Assembly: GCA_024305405.1 (NCBI GenBank)
Contig: JAKNDB010000105.1
Span: forward strand, 1,054,001 to 1,118,000
Length of the DNA: 64,000 nt
Reading direction: 5' to 3'
DNA from: Dirofilaria immitis
Lineage: Eukaryota; Nematoda; Chromadorea; Rhabditida; Onchocercidae
Below are positions 24,355-38,300 of the stretch, in pieces. Numbering within the stretch: position 1 is the first letter of the stretch; every line of letters begins with the position of its first letter. The notes under the pieces are model-generated. The model had not been told where the DNA came from and did no database searches. It saw only the letters and a list, made by a program, of their open reading frames with translations. A program made the translations under genes and the position numbers.

Positions 24355-25726
24355 TATTTGCAGTAACTTAAAAAATTTTTCTAACTGTCAGTTATTGCTT
24401 CGATAATTAGTTTCGATTAAACACATTGTTCGCTCCAAATTTGTTGTTAAACTATAGAAAATAATTTTATCAATACTAAGCTATTTAAAGCATTTTTTCT
24501 TCATGACTTAAGTTGATAAGCAAATTGATAATAATTATCACTCTAATTTAAGAGATGAATTAATCTTATTGAAATTTCTAATTCAAATTAAAAATTTTTT
24601 TAAAATTTTTTAAAATGTGCTAACTGATATCAATCTTCTCAAATTTTAGCAACCTCTAAATATATGTAAATGTTAGAAGATCCTTTTGCAAACCATAGAT
24701 CTGACATCACATATCTTTTGGCTGCTACTCACTATTAACAATTTCTTAACAATAACTAAGCGGTTGCTGCTCAAAAACTTTTGTATTTTCATAATGCTAT
24801 CATGGAATAAGCATCAGTTAGTAATTCATCTAAATATATATCAAAATTTCCATCCCTTTCTTATTTCAATGAAGATGAAATATTGAATTGTTCGTTTAGT
24901 GAAAAAAAAGCAAACATAATATATCAAACAAGATTTTGAGAAAAGTTAAGAAAGCTTGCTCTTTAATAAATCTTTTTGTTTATCTAATTCCTTTATTGTT
25001 CTCATTTATCTTATAAAGCGGAATTTATTCAATACTTAATTATATAGTTTCTTGCTGAGAAAATAAAAGTAAGATTAAAAGCGCTGTTATAACAGTAACA
25101 AAAGTCTTTGAGTTGGATATTTTGATATTTTTGCATGTCGATTTTTTATCTGAATCAAATATATTGAGATGAATAACCAATCCGAGGAATGAAAGAACTA
25201 TTGTGAAAGTTTTTTAATTGTGATAAAAGTTTTTTGATTAATGTTATAATGTGATTAGAAAGCTGTTATTAGTAGAGTCGATCAGTGCATTGTTCTTCTT
25301 TATTGTCTTTTAAGAAAATTGATAGAAAAGTTATCGTTTTGTAAAAATCTGATGAGACATCATAAATTGTAGCGCTGAGTTAAAACGATTTGATGTACGC
25401 TGTTTATCGAATGATTTGAATGATTTAAGCAAGCTCCTTTTTCTTTTTTTATCGATAATTCTTGGTCTTTATAGTAAATGAATAGTGGTTTACAACATGT
25501 TAAGCGCAAAAGCTTGATTATCAAACCAAGAGATGAAAGATGGATAAATCATTTGTTTAACAAATATTAAATAAAATAATCGCTACAGTACTAATAAATT
25601 TCTGCAATATAAAATACTTTGATATACTTACAAAAATATTTTGGTTTTCCAACAAAGATATCATTATGTTGGTCGATTTTTATTTTTATAATCAATCTCA
25701 TTTGTTTTCAAATTCTCTTTAATAGA

Positions 25727-25780
25727 TAGAATATATGAAGATATATCGATAGCTAGAATATATGAAGATATATCGATAGC
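25727..25780. repeat. 27-base tandem duplication, two perfect copies
   Basis: The unit starting TAGAATATATGAAGATATAT occurs at 25727-25753 and again immediately at 25754-25780 without a mismatch. The unit contains the palindrome ATATATCGATA. Recent local duplication is likely. Confidence 0.9.
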
Positions 25781-27240
25781 TTCTTATTACACTTTTTCAA
25801 GAAATTTTAAGAAATGATGAAAAAAAAAGATTGCACTGCTATGATGATTCACAAACAAATTTATTTCTGGTATCAATATTTCGCTAGTCAAGTCAAATTA
25901 CCTGCAAGGATACTAATTACAATCCACATATTAGCAATAATATTATCGTGGAATTTTTTTGCACAATAATTTATAAATCTGAAAATCCAATTTACTCTCT
26001 GATCCATATCATGTCTAGTCGGCATAATTCATCTGAGTATTTTCTTACTTAAATAACTATTATTGCTACTCCATTTTTGCAAAAGATAATTTGCATCATG
26101 ATATGATTCTTTAATATTTTGTACTTTTGCAATATGATTTAATAAAAACTATAATGCTCTTGTTGGGAAAATTTTTTCTATTGTGGTATAGACGGGTATT
26201 GGTGAAAAAGTTTTTACTATCGTTGTTTAACGAAGGATTTATTTCTTCATTAACGTTATAAGATAAAATAAAGTCTGAAATATAACGATTAAAGTTGATC
26301 AGCTGGTTATAGTAGAGGTGGATTTGTTGTAGCTGAATTGAATTGGAGGTATCGGTTGTCAAATGAATTGAAGGACTGTTGACGTTATTTTCCGGGTAAT
26401 CACTGATTTGAGCATTGCCAGCTGATCACGGATATAAAAAGTGATCCTTAGTTTTTGTAGGAACGGTACTTTACAAAACATTATTTGCACAAAAGTTTAG
26501 TTGGCAAAACAAAGAATGAGATATGAACAATATTTCAGATGTGCGAAAACCTTTGAATCGTTATAACATTCCAGATAATTCCAAAGATTTCAACATTGTA
26601 ACAAGCGTACAAGCTTTATTAGCAAATCAACAAATGTGAGCATAGAAGGCCTTTGTGCTGAGATTTATATAAATGATTGATTTTCTGAGAGATATTTCTG
26701 CTACACAGAATCCTTTAATGATTTCGTCATATTTATATCGGATGATACTTAATATTTTTGGATCTTCGACAGCATCTGCATGCATGAAGTAGATTCGAGG
26801 ATTATAATAAAGATTGCATCTTTTCTACAATTAAATATAAAATAATTCGTTCTATTTTCATTTTGATTTTCAAGGAATTTTGAGCATTTATTCAAAATAT
26901 TTATTATTCTTGAATATCTCTTAAATTTATTGAAAAAAAAAAATTAAAAGGCATCATTTGTTCCTGCAATACCAATCGTTGAGTTAATTTTGATGCTCTG
27001 AATCTATTAATGGCGAAATGCTTTCCGTGTTATTAGTATTTCTTACAACTTGCGTTTGCTTTCATTATATTGCTCTTTCCGTGAAATTTGAATGCTGATC
27101 CGCTTCATATCGCATCCGCTTCACAAGCAAGCTAATACATCTGCTTTACTTGTACATATTTATTATAAAAATTTTGTCTTTTCCTCATTAGGTAGCAACA
27201 GATAATTTTTAGTCATTTCTGATTTAGTCACACTATCTGC

Positions 27241-27273
27241 GTTTGCAGTTCAGCATAAACTGCAACTGCAAAC
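27241..27273. repeat. Inverted repeat, 10-base arms
   Basis: GTTTGCAGTT and its exact complement AACTGCAAAC flank a 13-base loop that can pair further. It could form a short stem-loop. It is too short by itself to call a microRNA precursor. Confidence 0.75.
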
Positions 27274-27583
27274 ATTGGAGTGCTATATTATATGAAAAAT
27301 TTTTCTTTCATTTTCAATGAAAGTGTTGAATATTTTTAAATGCATTACAATGATAATCATGGAAGCACATTGATGATGTACGCTTATTTGATCATTATCT
27401 AATAATCAATTTTTTCTCTAGTGGTAAATTCGAGTAAAAAGAAAAACTGAAAAATTAAGACCATTTCATGATATTAGAATGTTATTTAGCACATCGATTT
27501 CAATATATAAGGTAAACAACTTTCTGTGAATTTTGATATATTCACTAAACAGCAATATACAAATAAGTTCTTTGAATAAGAAT

Positions 27584-27687
27584 TTTGTCAAGTGGACATA
27601 CTAATTCTCATAGTAAATACTTTTATTTCCGATATTATTTGTCAAGTGGACATACTAATTCTCATAGTAAATACTTTTATTTCCGAC
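27584..27687. repeat. 54-base direct tandem duplication
   Basis: TTTGTCAAGTGGACATACTA and the following bases are repeated with a 54-base period; the second copy starts at 27638 and is identical for about 49 bases. The near identity points to a young duplication or to an assembly repeat. Confidence 0.88.
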
Positions 27688-28924
27688 ATTTTTGTAAAGT
27701 GATATTTGTTGCATACTGATATAAATCCAAAAGCAATATCTTACGTTTTAAGAAAATAACTTGGAATAATTTCTGTTTCATATTGTATAATATTGATATC
27801 AACGAATCAAGATAAACATATGGATGTGTGATGCACGATATATGCGACATTTAAAACTATTTATCAAAATTGAAGCTCCAAGATTGAAGCAAAATTGAAG
27901 CCTTCGGACATTTCCAAAATAAAAAGTAGTAACCAAAGATAGTTATTACATGCTTGGCAAAATTAACTGTTTACGAGCGGTATATACTTAAAGTATCTGT
28001 TGCTGATAAAATAATTTTATATATTTGTTAGTAAATATTGAATTGTTACAAGGCGATTACTGTAAGCCAAAAATATAAATAATGATTTAATCATCTTGAT
28101 TTAAGTTAGCTATTACGCAAGTTGCTTTCTGATATCTTAGATAAATATGATCATCAAATTACATGATACCGAAAACTATATTTGGTATGGTACAAAAAAA
28201 ACGAGCTATTCAGCTTAGTCGACGACATATATAGCGCGCACGAGAAGTTTTATTATTTTTGCTATGAATAAATAAATGATCGAAGAGGAGTCTACAATGA
28301 ATGCGGCCCCACATAGCTGATATCAATATTATGATTATTATAAATAGATGTTGTTATCATTAGATAGATTATTATCTCAGATGTTTTCCTTCAAAACAAA
28401 GCAAAGCAAATTCATAATAATAATGATCGTAGATGTTTTGAAACTCATGATTCGTCATTTTTTGTCCACAGCGTTCCTCACTCAACATATCATTGTGAAA
28501 TACACATATCCATCCACCACTCATTCATCGTGGCATACTCCGAACATCGATTGTTGACACCAATCGCTTTATTAGATTTACGTTTAGCGAATTCTCATGT
28601 TTGTTATTGTTTTGCGTTTCATTTTTATTGTCTCTAAAAAAATGCATGAAAACGTTCGAAGTACATTCTATTCTCTTTCACTTCGAATAAATTCTGAAAT
28701 TTGTCGTGTGATCAAGATGAATAATTATTTTCTTTGTACTATTTACTATATGAACGTCATTTGTGAAATGGATGAACTTTGTGAGAGATATTGACAAATC
28801 ACTACTATATCATTCGTTTATATCGTTAGATAAACAATATAATCTGAACATCCTGTTTGTTGTGATCATTCTTATAGACCGTCAGTTTCCGTATGCTATG
28901 TTCTCGAATGAATAATAATATAAA

Positions 28925-31276
28925 ATGAAACTAAAAACTTCATCAGTACATCAATGGTTGCTGATCTTTTAAAGGTACATCAGAATAACAAATATTTAAG
29001 TGATAAATATTTTTATTTCCTCACAAAGTATTCGAAGATTAGAAAACTCTTACTCTATTTATATGTAGATTCAATCATATAAGAGATTATATATTATCAT
29101 GTTTCGGAAAGTTTTCTAACCTTCGAATACTTTCATGTTTCAGAAAGGCGGTTTCAGAAATGGTGGTGGTTATCGATTATTGGATTGTACGGGAGATTTT
29201 GAACCACGAAGTCATGAAGACTTTATGAAAACTAAGTATGGAAGATTCGAGGAAATAATGAACATAAATACGAAGTACTGCAGCAGTTAGCATTAAATGT
29301 TCAATTGAGACATAAGTGAAATTCTTCTTGCAATATTTGATCAAATTTTTGGTTTTAGACAATATCGTGATTATTTGGAGAAGCACATTCCACAGGCGGT
29401 TTACATGGACCTCAACATAGCTACCTATCCTAGTCTTTATGAACCGTATGCCATGTATCCACCAGAAATATTCCAGAAATATGCCCGCTTATTGGGTATC
29501 AATCAGTCGGACCATATTGTTTTATATGGCAGGCATTACATTGCTGGCATGATGTTTCCTTGTCGCATTTCCTGGTTATTTAAGGTCTGGGTTAAAACCA
29601 GTCTAAGAAGTTATGTTGACTTCGAAATAATAAAAAAAAATTAAGTGGTGATAAATAAATGAATAAATAAATAAATAAATAACAATAATAGTAATAATAA
29701 TAATAATAATAATGATAATAATAATAAACAGTATAATAACAATACAAATGAATATTGAACTAAAGTGATGCAAAGATTATGTAGTTTATTATTTACTATT
29801 TATTATTATTTTTATTTCTATTATCATATTGTCATCAACTCTCTCGCAATCAACGCTTACCCATATACACTAAAGTCTTCACATTTTTGTAGCCCAAGAC
29901 CTGCGTGATTTCTGCTTCGATTTCAGCCTTTTTTATTTTATAGTACTACGGTCATCGAGCTGTTTCGGTTGTTGATGGCGGTTTAACAGCATGGGAAAAA
30001 GATGGTGGCGAGACTACCCGAGAAGTGCCAGAAGCTACTGTAAGTCTGACCTACTTTAATAATGAATCAAAATGGAGTCCGTCGATAAATGCTCTTAGAA
30101 ATCCAGAAAACACTTTTATTTCCGTGGTAAAAAAATGCTGCTGAAATATGCTTAAACACATTTACAAGAAATTGAAATTCAAATGTCAAATTTAAAGCCA
30201 GGTAACTGGAGAGCAAAGTTTTGTCCGGATTACATCGTAACATATGAACAGCTCATCGAGAAAGATTCCACTGGGACGAACACGTTTGACAAAATTGATC
30301 AGGTAGATCACTATGTTTTGAATAAACTTCCCAGTAATAGAAGAGCAATTTTAATAGTTATTTCTATTAAGCACAATTTTCTTTCGGATTTTGCATATTA
30401 GATAACTAGATAATTAAGCAACTGATGACAACATTTCTGCAGTATTAACAATACACACTGAAAGATCAAATAATTTGTCTGACGAATAAGGATACACTCT
30501 CTTCCTTTTCTTACCTATCGTATAAGAATTGTTTTGCATCCTTTAACGATTACAATTTTAGATAAATTTCCTCGATTCGCGTCCGAGAGACCAATTTGAG
30601 GGAAGAGTTGATACCATGCTCGATCCGAAAAGTTTATATTTCTTCTGTAGTTCGATTGATTTTAAATTTAGTTACGATTAACTATTTTCATTATACAATG
30701 CCAGTGTTCGATGTTCACGCTGCTCAGTTTCAGAATTTCCGATGTAAAATAAAGTTTGAAGTTATTGTTCAGATTTCTAGAAGTAAATGGTTCACGTGTA
30801 TCCGGTACAAAATGTGCACCAGCAGTAGAAATGATCAATGAAACGGGACGTTTGAAAGATCCGAATGAGCTGAAAAGCTGTACGTAAATTATAATTTTAT
30901 TATTCAAACATCCCATAAGCAAGCGTAGTTAGAGACTGATTTTGAAAAGTCTCATTGAGCTTATACACTCTTATATGTAAAACATGCTAATAATTTGACG
31001 ATGAGAGCGAAATCTCTAAATGATAAATTTTAATTTAATCTTACTCATAAATGTCAAGCACATTATATGAAGAATTTTTTGAGAAGAGTCTCTACAGGGT
31101 TACAAAAGTGCGGTTTCAAAGAAGATCTTCCGACTGTTTCGCATTGTCTACGCGGAATACAGGCCTGTATGCTGAATTCGATCATTGAAGATTTGTTCCC
31201 ATCGCAACATCCACGCACCTATCATGGATCCTGCATTGAACTGCAAGCTCGCGATCCGAAAAGAATATCCGAATAG
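28925..31276 (+). CDS. Mercaptopyruvate/thiosulfate sulfurtransferase (two rhodanese domains)
   Basis: Transfers sulfane sulfur from mercaptopyruvate or thiosulfate; cytosolic or mitochondrial in other animals. Exons 28925-28974, 29144-29274, 29359-29584, 29944-30039, 30198-30302, 30562-30631, 30781-30879 and 31098-31276. The N-terminal rhodanese domain shows GGGYRLLDCTGDF, TKYGRFEEI, HIPQAVYMDLNIATYPS, SDHIVLYGR and AVSVVDGGLTAWEKDGG. The C-terminal domain shows INFLDSRPRDQFEG, SGTKCAPA, the active-site loop SHCLRGIQA with its Cys, and YHGSCIELQARDPKRI. Exon lengths sum to 956; one missing base in exon 1 (near TT at 28958-28959) makes 957, i.e. 318 residues, near the usual size of about 300. 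Without that base the frame stops in exon 1. The ATG at 28925 is the first in frame with TSSVHQW. The acceptor before 30198 (TTTAAAG) is weak. The gene converges on the oxidoreductase at 31815-35323. Confidence 0.88.
29650..29730. repeat. AAT/AAATA microsatellite in intron
   Basis: Runs of AAATA followed by about a dozen AAT units with a few substitutions, inside the third intron of the sulfurtransferase gene. A small cousin of the large AAT tract at 51279-52554. Confidence 0.9.
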
Positions 31277-31814
31277 TTATTATCCAGATAAAAATTTACT
31301 TAAATATAAAATGAAGAAGACCATTAAAACCTATGACAAATTGTTTTATTTTAAAAGAACATTTCAAAATTCTCATGTGTAACTAGGTTAAGAGCAGTAG
31401 TTCGAATGTTTGATGGAAATAACACAAAAGAGCTTATCTGATATAATCTGTTCAGCAAATTAAAGGATAATCAAAATGGAACAGTTAATCTAAGAAGATA
31501 ACAGCATATACATTAAGCAATTAGTGCTAAGTTTAATGTGTGAAAATATCCAAGATCATTAGATGATCTATACTTTAGACTGTTTCATTCAAATGTTAAA
31601 ATTATTCTATTCAAAAATAATATAGTGTAGAATAATTCGTAATGCAAATTTTCTTGTAATCATTTGTTCAGCTACTACTCTTCATTTATAATTTTTTCTT
31701 AAATTTAATATTGATGTTGATAATTTTAACAGTTTATCATCATAAACGAGTGAAAAGAGATTAATGAATAATGTTTCCATGAAGAAAAACAGTAGATAAA
31801 GCATGTAAAAAGAA
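31277..31814. other. Convergent 3'-3' intergenic region
   Basis: 538 bases between the stops of the + strand sulfurtransferase and the - strand oxidoreductase. AT-rich, with no coding signal. It must hold both polyadenylation regions, and the two 3' UTRs may overlap. Confidence 0.6.
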
Positions 31815-34800
31815 TCACTGAAATTCATCAACAATTTCGAATCGAATACCATATTTTTCGAGACGACCATAGATGCCTGTATCTTTGAATGCAGCCGTTG
31901 GTGTATACACACCACTATAACATATTCTGACTTAAATCACTAGATTATATTAAAAATTCGAGGAGAATTGTAGAAATGAATAATACTTAATCCAGGAAAA
32001 TCAGAGAATTTAGTGGACAAAAACAATTTACATTATATTTAATGGTGCCTAAATTCCAATTCAGCTTATATTCCATTTGTCAGGAAATTTTAAAACATTA
32101 TAAAACACCAAGAGGAAAAAATTTCTTCTGCGATATGATTGCAGTAGATTGTTACGCCTAGTTCTCGGCAGGTTGTTGTTAACTTAAAAGTTCAAGATGT
32201 TCTGTTTCCTTTTTGGCAGCAGTCATCTTTTTACTCCAGTTTTAGAAAACTTACCCTTGTGGAAGTTTGTCGGCATCATTGAGCAACGATACTGCAGAAG
32301 CCAAAACGCAGGCTGAGGTGGCAATATATCCAGCATCTGGTCCCATGCAACGAGCAACGGCCTGTAAAAATTATCACACAACCATTCTTTAATATTTTGG
32401 AAATTGAAACTTTGACACAATCTGTCATATGTCATAAAAAAGGTACTTGGTGCTCACATGTAAAAATCAAACTAGTACTCTACAACCAAGTAAAAATGCC
32501 AACTCTTCTGCAATATTGAATGAGTCTAGATTACCTGTTTAACAGGTTTAATACTGTATTCATCAAAAGAGCTATGTTTTTCTGTCCAACCAGTACCAAA
32601 GAACCAATAAGTAAATGAAGCTTGTTTTACCTGAAATTTTAAAACATCAAGTAATAATTCCGTATAATTTCTCTCAGTTTCATGAACAACATGGTCGTTT
32701 AATAAACTATTATGGGAGTAACTCCATATCAACAAAAAGTAACTATTTATTAAAACTTAGAAGTCAGTCATAAATTTAATATAAAAAATCAAATTTGGAA
32801 ATTGATTTTTCCTGCTCAGCGGTAGGTCCTGATTCTTTGAATATGCCAAAACTGCATAATCCTGGGTGTGCCAACAAAAATCTGTCATAAATGATATTTT
32901 AGCAGCAACCATAAAAACCATAAGCCATAGAGAAAGTAGAAAAGCCCAAATAATTGATTTAATTCGAATGAATGTTTCCACTTGAACCTAAAGTATATCA
33001 CAGTAATGACAAAAATCATATTACAATAAACTACGCTATATTGTATTATGTCAAAAAAATTTTTGATAAATTAGCAATTAATTAATCCTGATCTTTGCAG
33101 ATTGTCACTATCAGATTTGTAATTGATGTACACAAGATTGACAACAAAATTCTGGATAAATTCCATATATAATATTAATTTATTTATGCAAATTAAGTAA
33201 TCTCCATTAGTTAATTTAAAATCCTTACTCCTATAGCTTTATTAGAAATATTTTCTGTATTTGACCGATAAAAACGATACTATTTCTACTGATTTAATGC
33301 ATCCAGAAAAAAACTGGGCCAATTATTTTCTTTTGAATCAAACAGCAGTATCTCTTACCAATGATATGCATTTCCAACATAAATAAATAAGCATTTTTAA
33401 TTCAGCACAATTAAAGAATTTATTCTCAAAATCATGAAAAATGTTGGCAAGAAAAAAGAGAAAGCATGGCTTACTGGTAAAATATTGTGGAGCTTGTAGT
33501 CAAAATACTGAGATCGAGTGACGACACTTTTGTCTGATCCATAAAATGGAAGGCACCATCCATCAATTTTGTCATTGAACCAAAAAGAACCTCTAAAAAT
33601 GAACAGAATCAAAATAGATATTAACAAACATATAATACATCGCTTTGACTTTGATATATTATATAAATTTTCAAACCTTTTCGGTGCTCGGAATGAACTT
33701 TTTGGTAACCGCTCCGGCATGATGCTTCGTCTTATTTTACCTAATCCATCAGTTAGCATACTTGCCATACCCAAAACTAAAGTGCGATATGTGCCCGCGT
33801 TGAACGAATAACCCTAAAAACGTCTTTCAATTTCAATAAAATGCCTTTACATTTGCACACACAGTACTAATTTTTAGTATGAAAGATCATTCCGTGCACA
33901 GCAAAATTTCAAAATGTTTTGATTGTTACTTGTTCCCTTATAAAGCTTGTAACTTTCTTAACAAAAGATCTCATTGAATATAAGATAGTCATTTGAGCTA
34001 AAAGATACATATCTCAAAGTTCCATAAAACAATTTATCAACAAAAGTTAAAAAGTAGTAAGACTAGATTAAAAAGTAGTAGGACCAGCAAAGTAAGATAA
34101 AAACTTCAGTTCTTCTAAATTATCATATTCATATTACTCATTTCTTGCAACTGAAAAAAAACAAAATTCATTCCAAAAAGAAAAAAGACGAAAGAACGAA
34201 TTCAAACGATAAGATTATTAATTTTTCATCTTTCGGAAGCAAATAATATTAATGACATGAGTAATGACGCACGAAACTTATGAATCATACCGCAGGTCCT
34301 GAATTTAATTGAGCAAATGTTTCCACATGATTCAGTTGACCGTTGAATTTATTCTTCAAAAAATTGACACCCAAATCACAAGGAATACTATCCCAACCAC
34401 ATGCACCAACCACATACAAACCTTTTTTTGAGCAATATCGCTGTACTTCATTTGCATCGATTCCAAAAACTACAATAAAATTGGATAAATTTACAAATAG
34501 TATGAAAAAACGTTTATAACAAAATATAGACACAGAAACCATTACCGCAGGTTCTCCTGAAATGTCCACATAACTAGCGCCATTTTCCATAGCAGCCTTT
34601 ACAACTGCTTCTCCATACAATCGATACTGTAACGAGAGAGAATTAAATTTTATTATTTAAATAAAGCATAAAATGGAGAAAAACGAAACATATAAAAATT
34701 ATAAAGTGACTGCATTAATATTTTTAACATTGATTTCACACAGTTTAGAACTAATGTTGACAAATTTCACGAAATAAGGAATTAATTGATATAAGCAACT

Positions 34801-35323
34801 TACAGGACCAACAACATTAATAATGACTTTTGCTTGCTTCGCCATGGTTGCTAGTGTAGATTCATCATAACTGTTGGCAATAATTATGGGAATATTTTGT
34901 AAATCTTTGCCTAAAAATTTTTATCATTTCACGCACTAAAGATCTTCACACTTCATCACTTTTTCACATTATAAAAAAGTTTTCATTTTTCTTTTCTCCT
35001 TACCTTTAGTTCTTCCTTTCTTCAATCCTATCTTCAGCATATCTAATGTGGCTATTTTTAATTCAACAAACTGCTACTTTTTTAATTGATATGATATAAG
35101 AAATTTAAGCACTATTATATTTTGGTAAAAAACACAAAAATTTTGTAGAATACTTACTCATTTCCTGACTCATATTTTCGAGTAACTTTTTTAATCGGGC
35201 TTCATTTCGCCCTGCGATAGCAAAGCTCACATTCTCCTGGTTCTGTTGTTCAACCAACAATTTAAGAACATAGGCTCCCGTAAAACCACTGGCACCATAT
35301 AATACAATATCATAACGCGACAT
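31815..35323 (-). CDS. SCCPDH: Saccharopine dehydrogenase-like oxidoreductase (SCCPDH family)
   Basis: NAD(P)-binding oxidoreductase-like protein of uncertain substrate, linked to lipid droplets and membranes in other animals. - strand exons: 35158-35323, 34804-34910, 34546-34626, 34291-34469, 33677-33813, 33475-33592, 32812-32987, 32535-32630, 32255-32361, 31815-31914. The N-terminus has a Rossmann fold (DIVLYGASGFTGAYV; FAIAGRNEARLKKLL), then NVVGPYRLYGEAVVKA, DISGEPA, a family core GACGWDSIPCDLGV, a hydrophobic segment near 32900, GIFKESGPTAEQ, ASFTYWFFGTGW, GPDAGYIATSA and GGVYTPTAAF. Two single-base breaks occur: A7 (- strand) at 34423-34429 needs eight, and T5 at 32876-32880 needs six. 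With both, exons sum to 1269 bases, 422 residues, against about 429 in human. Exon 7 ends CAG followed by GA instead of GT at 32810-32811. The start follows a likely trans-splice acceptor by seven bases. Confidence 0.92.
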
Positions 35324-35330
35324 CTTCTAT

Positions 35331-35339
35331 CTGTAAAAA
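35331..35339 (-). promoter_or_regulatory. Probable trans-splice acceptor of SCCPDH
   Basis: On the - strand TTTTTACAG ends seven bases before the ATG at 35323. This is a typical nematode acceptor with no coding exon upstream, so it probably receives a spliced leader (inference). Confidence 0.55.
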
Positions 35340-38300
35340 GAAAGAGACAAATTCCTTAAAAGAGACACTGAATAGAAACAAAACTGGAATGACTAGTCAC
35401 AAAGCATTTTGTCGTCAGTCTTATCAATCCTCTTCGACAACTACCATCAATGATCAAAATTTTTCTGCATTTGAAAAGACTAAAGTTCAAGGTGATTGCA
35501 GCACATTAAACGACGCAACAGGTGAATAACTCGAAACAAATTTATAGTTTTACTGAATTAATTTAACTTTTCTATAAAAAATCAAATGGTGAAGAACTGA
35601 ACTACAACAAAGCTAGCGTAAACATATGCGGAATATTAGCAGCCTACAAATGATATGCAGTTACATTTGTTGGAGAAAGATGATAGGCCGAATTCAGTGG
35701 TTCTATTGCATAAACTAGCTTCACTTTTTCCTATCTCCAAAAAGAAAATGTAAAAATAATTATGGATCTTATCATTCTGGATTATCAATTCAACAGAAGA
35801 AAAAATGCTTTATTGACCAAGTGAATCTCAATTTACAATATGCGATTAATAACTTAACAGTTACTAGAAGACTGAGAACCAGCCCTTCCTTCACCCAGAA
35901 ACAACAGCACACCAAAAGAGGTGTTGCGGGATTGCAGTATGATGTACTACGTCTCATTACCGAAACCAATGATGAGGAAATTAATAAACTAAATCATTAA
36001 AATTGATGCCCAGCTGGTTGCTGGCAAAAGTATCACAATAATAGGTTGGACATTAAACATTAAGTTCATTTCAGATACAATTATTTGAATGCTCATAAAA
36101 CTCCAAACATATAGCCTTCTCGCGTTCCTCATTTTGCAGATGACCTACCATAAATTGAGAAGTACTGATAACATTTTCATACTCTGGTGTGTTACATGCA
36201 AAAAAAACCTGCTGTTCCGAAATTGCAAAAGTTTTATTTCTATTCAAAAAGTCAAATCACAGGAAAAATGTATAGGAATAGTGAATAGAAAATAAATATT
36301 ATAAATGAGTAATTATCTAACCAAGTCTAGAACAATAGACCTTTTTTCCAATTAGAATTAACGAGACATAAAAAAGAGTTGAATTTTTAGAAATTAATAC
36401 AAAAACAAACTTTAGAATTAAATGTACAATACAATGGAAGAATAATTCATAAATTTTAAGTTTGGTCATATAACCTAATATTTATCATAAATACATAAAT
36501 ATATACAGATATTTTAATAATGTTGTTTACCGAAAAGAAATTAGAAACAAGCGTGCTGTCAATCAATATCAAAGCAGACCAGCAAAATGAAAAGAACCTA
36601 CAATTATATTAAATAGAATAGAATAATGAGAAATATTGAGAAAACAGGGAGGTCATTCGGAAGTCAAATAATAACGTCCAATCTAAACAAGCATTTTGAA
36701 GAAAAAAAAGAAAATAGAATAATTTTGCCTTGACAACCAAGGGAAAGTATATTTAAAAAAAAGGAAAACCGGCTTAATATTGAAAACATGATGCCGAATA
36801 AAAATGAAAACATTTATTCCATTGGATAGAAAATCAATGAATATAACAAGGCCGTAAATAACCTTCCCCGTTCTATTAGAACCTAACAATTATACACAGA
36901 TGATACCGCTTACATAGTAAATAACAATGTTATCATTTTTATTATTATCATATAGTATATTGTTGTGCTACTGTATGAGACTAATCATCGTGGTATGCTA
37001 GATTCTTTCTTCTCTTCACTTCCTATCAGCTTTAAGATGAGCATAAACTTGGGAGAATTCTAAGTTCCCGTAGGAAATTTTTTTTTGTTTTTTCATGAAA
37101 AACAATCCTGCAAGCCGCCAAAAAAATAATAAAGTCGAATAACGGAAAAGCGAGACAGCAAAAACATCCACATCTGGTAGAACAAATGCAAATGAATATA
37201 TATGCTTTTTAGCGGTGTCGGATCGAACCTTAGACTCAAAAGACGTAAACACTCTGAGAACTTATACAGTGGTACTGGAAAAGTTGACTTTCCAAAATAT
37301 TAATCAAACTGGTAAATTAATGAAAGAATATCGATGACACAAAAATTGCGACGTATTTGACTACAAAACAATAATGTCGGAATCACATGAATTATTGGTG
37401 CAGCATGCTTATACATACATCAAGATACTCTAGCTCTAGCACATGCATGCTAGCATAACTCAAAATCAAATACAATAGCAAAAAATTATTCAATGAGGTG
37501 TCCACTGCATATGTTTAACCACCCAACAATAAATCTCAAAAAATCTGGGAAAATTCATAAAACAATAAGCTTCTCTTTCGCACCTTCATAATGATCGAAA
37601 GATGAAGAATAGCCAAACCAGCAAAATCTGTTTGTATTAAACTCGACAAATAGTAATAATTGAATAACGCTGCAAAAAAATCCGATGATATTTCACATTG
37701 CAAAATAGGATAGCACATGGAATAAAATAAACTGGCATGACACCGAATAATAACATGACGACTAAAATAAATCAATTAAAAATGAATGTATACTAAAGCT
37801 GCACCACAACATAACTCGTTTTCTTGCTGCAAGAAAAAATCGCATGGAAAATGAAAGTTGAATTCGATTATTAAAATTTGCAAGTGAGAATCCGGAGAAA
37901 CAAATAAAGTTTTGATTTTGAAATAAATACACAATAACTACAATCAATAAGAACAACTTGAACCGTAACTCAGTTTATACTGTTGATGAATATCCAGAAT
38001 AGGGTATGCGACAAGAAAATATCCAATCCAGACAATGGTATCAAGAATAATTTGCAGAAATAACTTGATGTTTTCGTTAAACACCTTTTTCCTGAAGGAA
38101 TTACTACCACAAAAGAAGGATATGAAGAAAAACTAACATATAACGTTAGATTTTAGAACAAAAAATAAGCACAATACTTAAAAAACGAGTCCAAAGATGA
38201 GTAGAACAAAGCAGTAAGCACAAATCATGAGGCAATGGTCCAGTAAAATTTAATCTGCCCAACTTTTAAACAATAAATCAGGAAAACTTCAAACCTAAAA

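Larger units (their letters stand above)
24355..28924. other. AT-rich interval with short duplications
   Basis: About 4.6 kb with no gene I can support. It holds a 27-base tandem duplication (25727-25780), a 54-base direct duplication (27584-27687) and a hairpin-forming inverted repeat (27241-27273), each listed separately. An open frame of about 83 codons on the - strand at 26111-26362 lacks an ATG and any recognisable motif. Confidence 0.5.

Noticed and set aside
26111..26362. 83-codon - strand open frame
   Set aside because: No ATG start (begins TTG) and no recognisable motif or confirmed splice partners.
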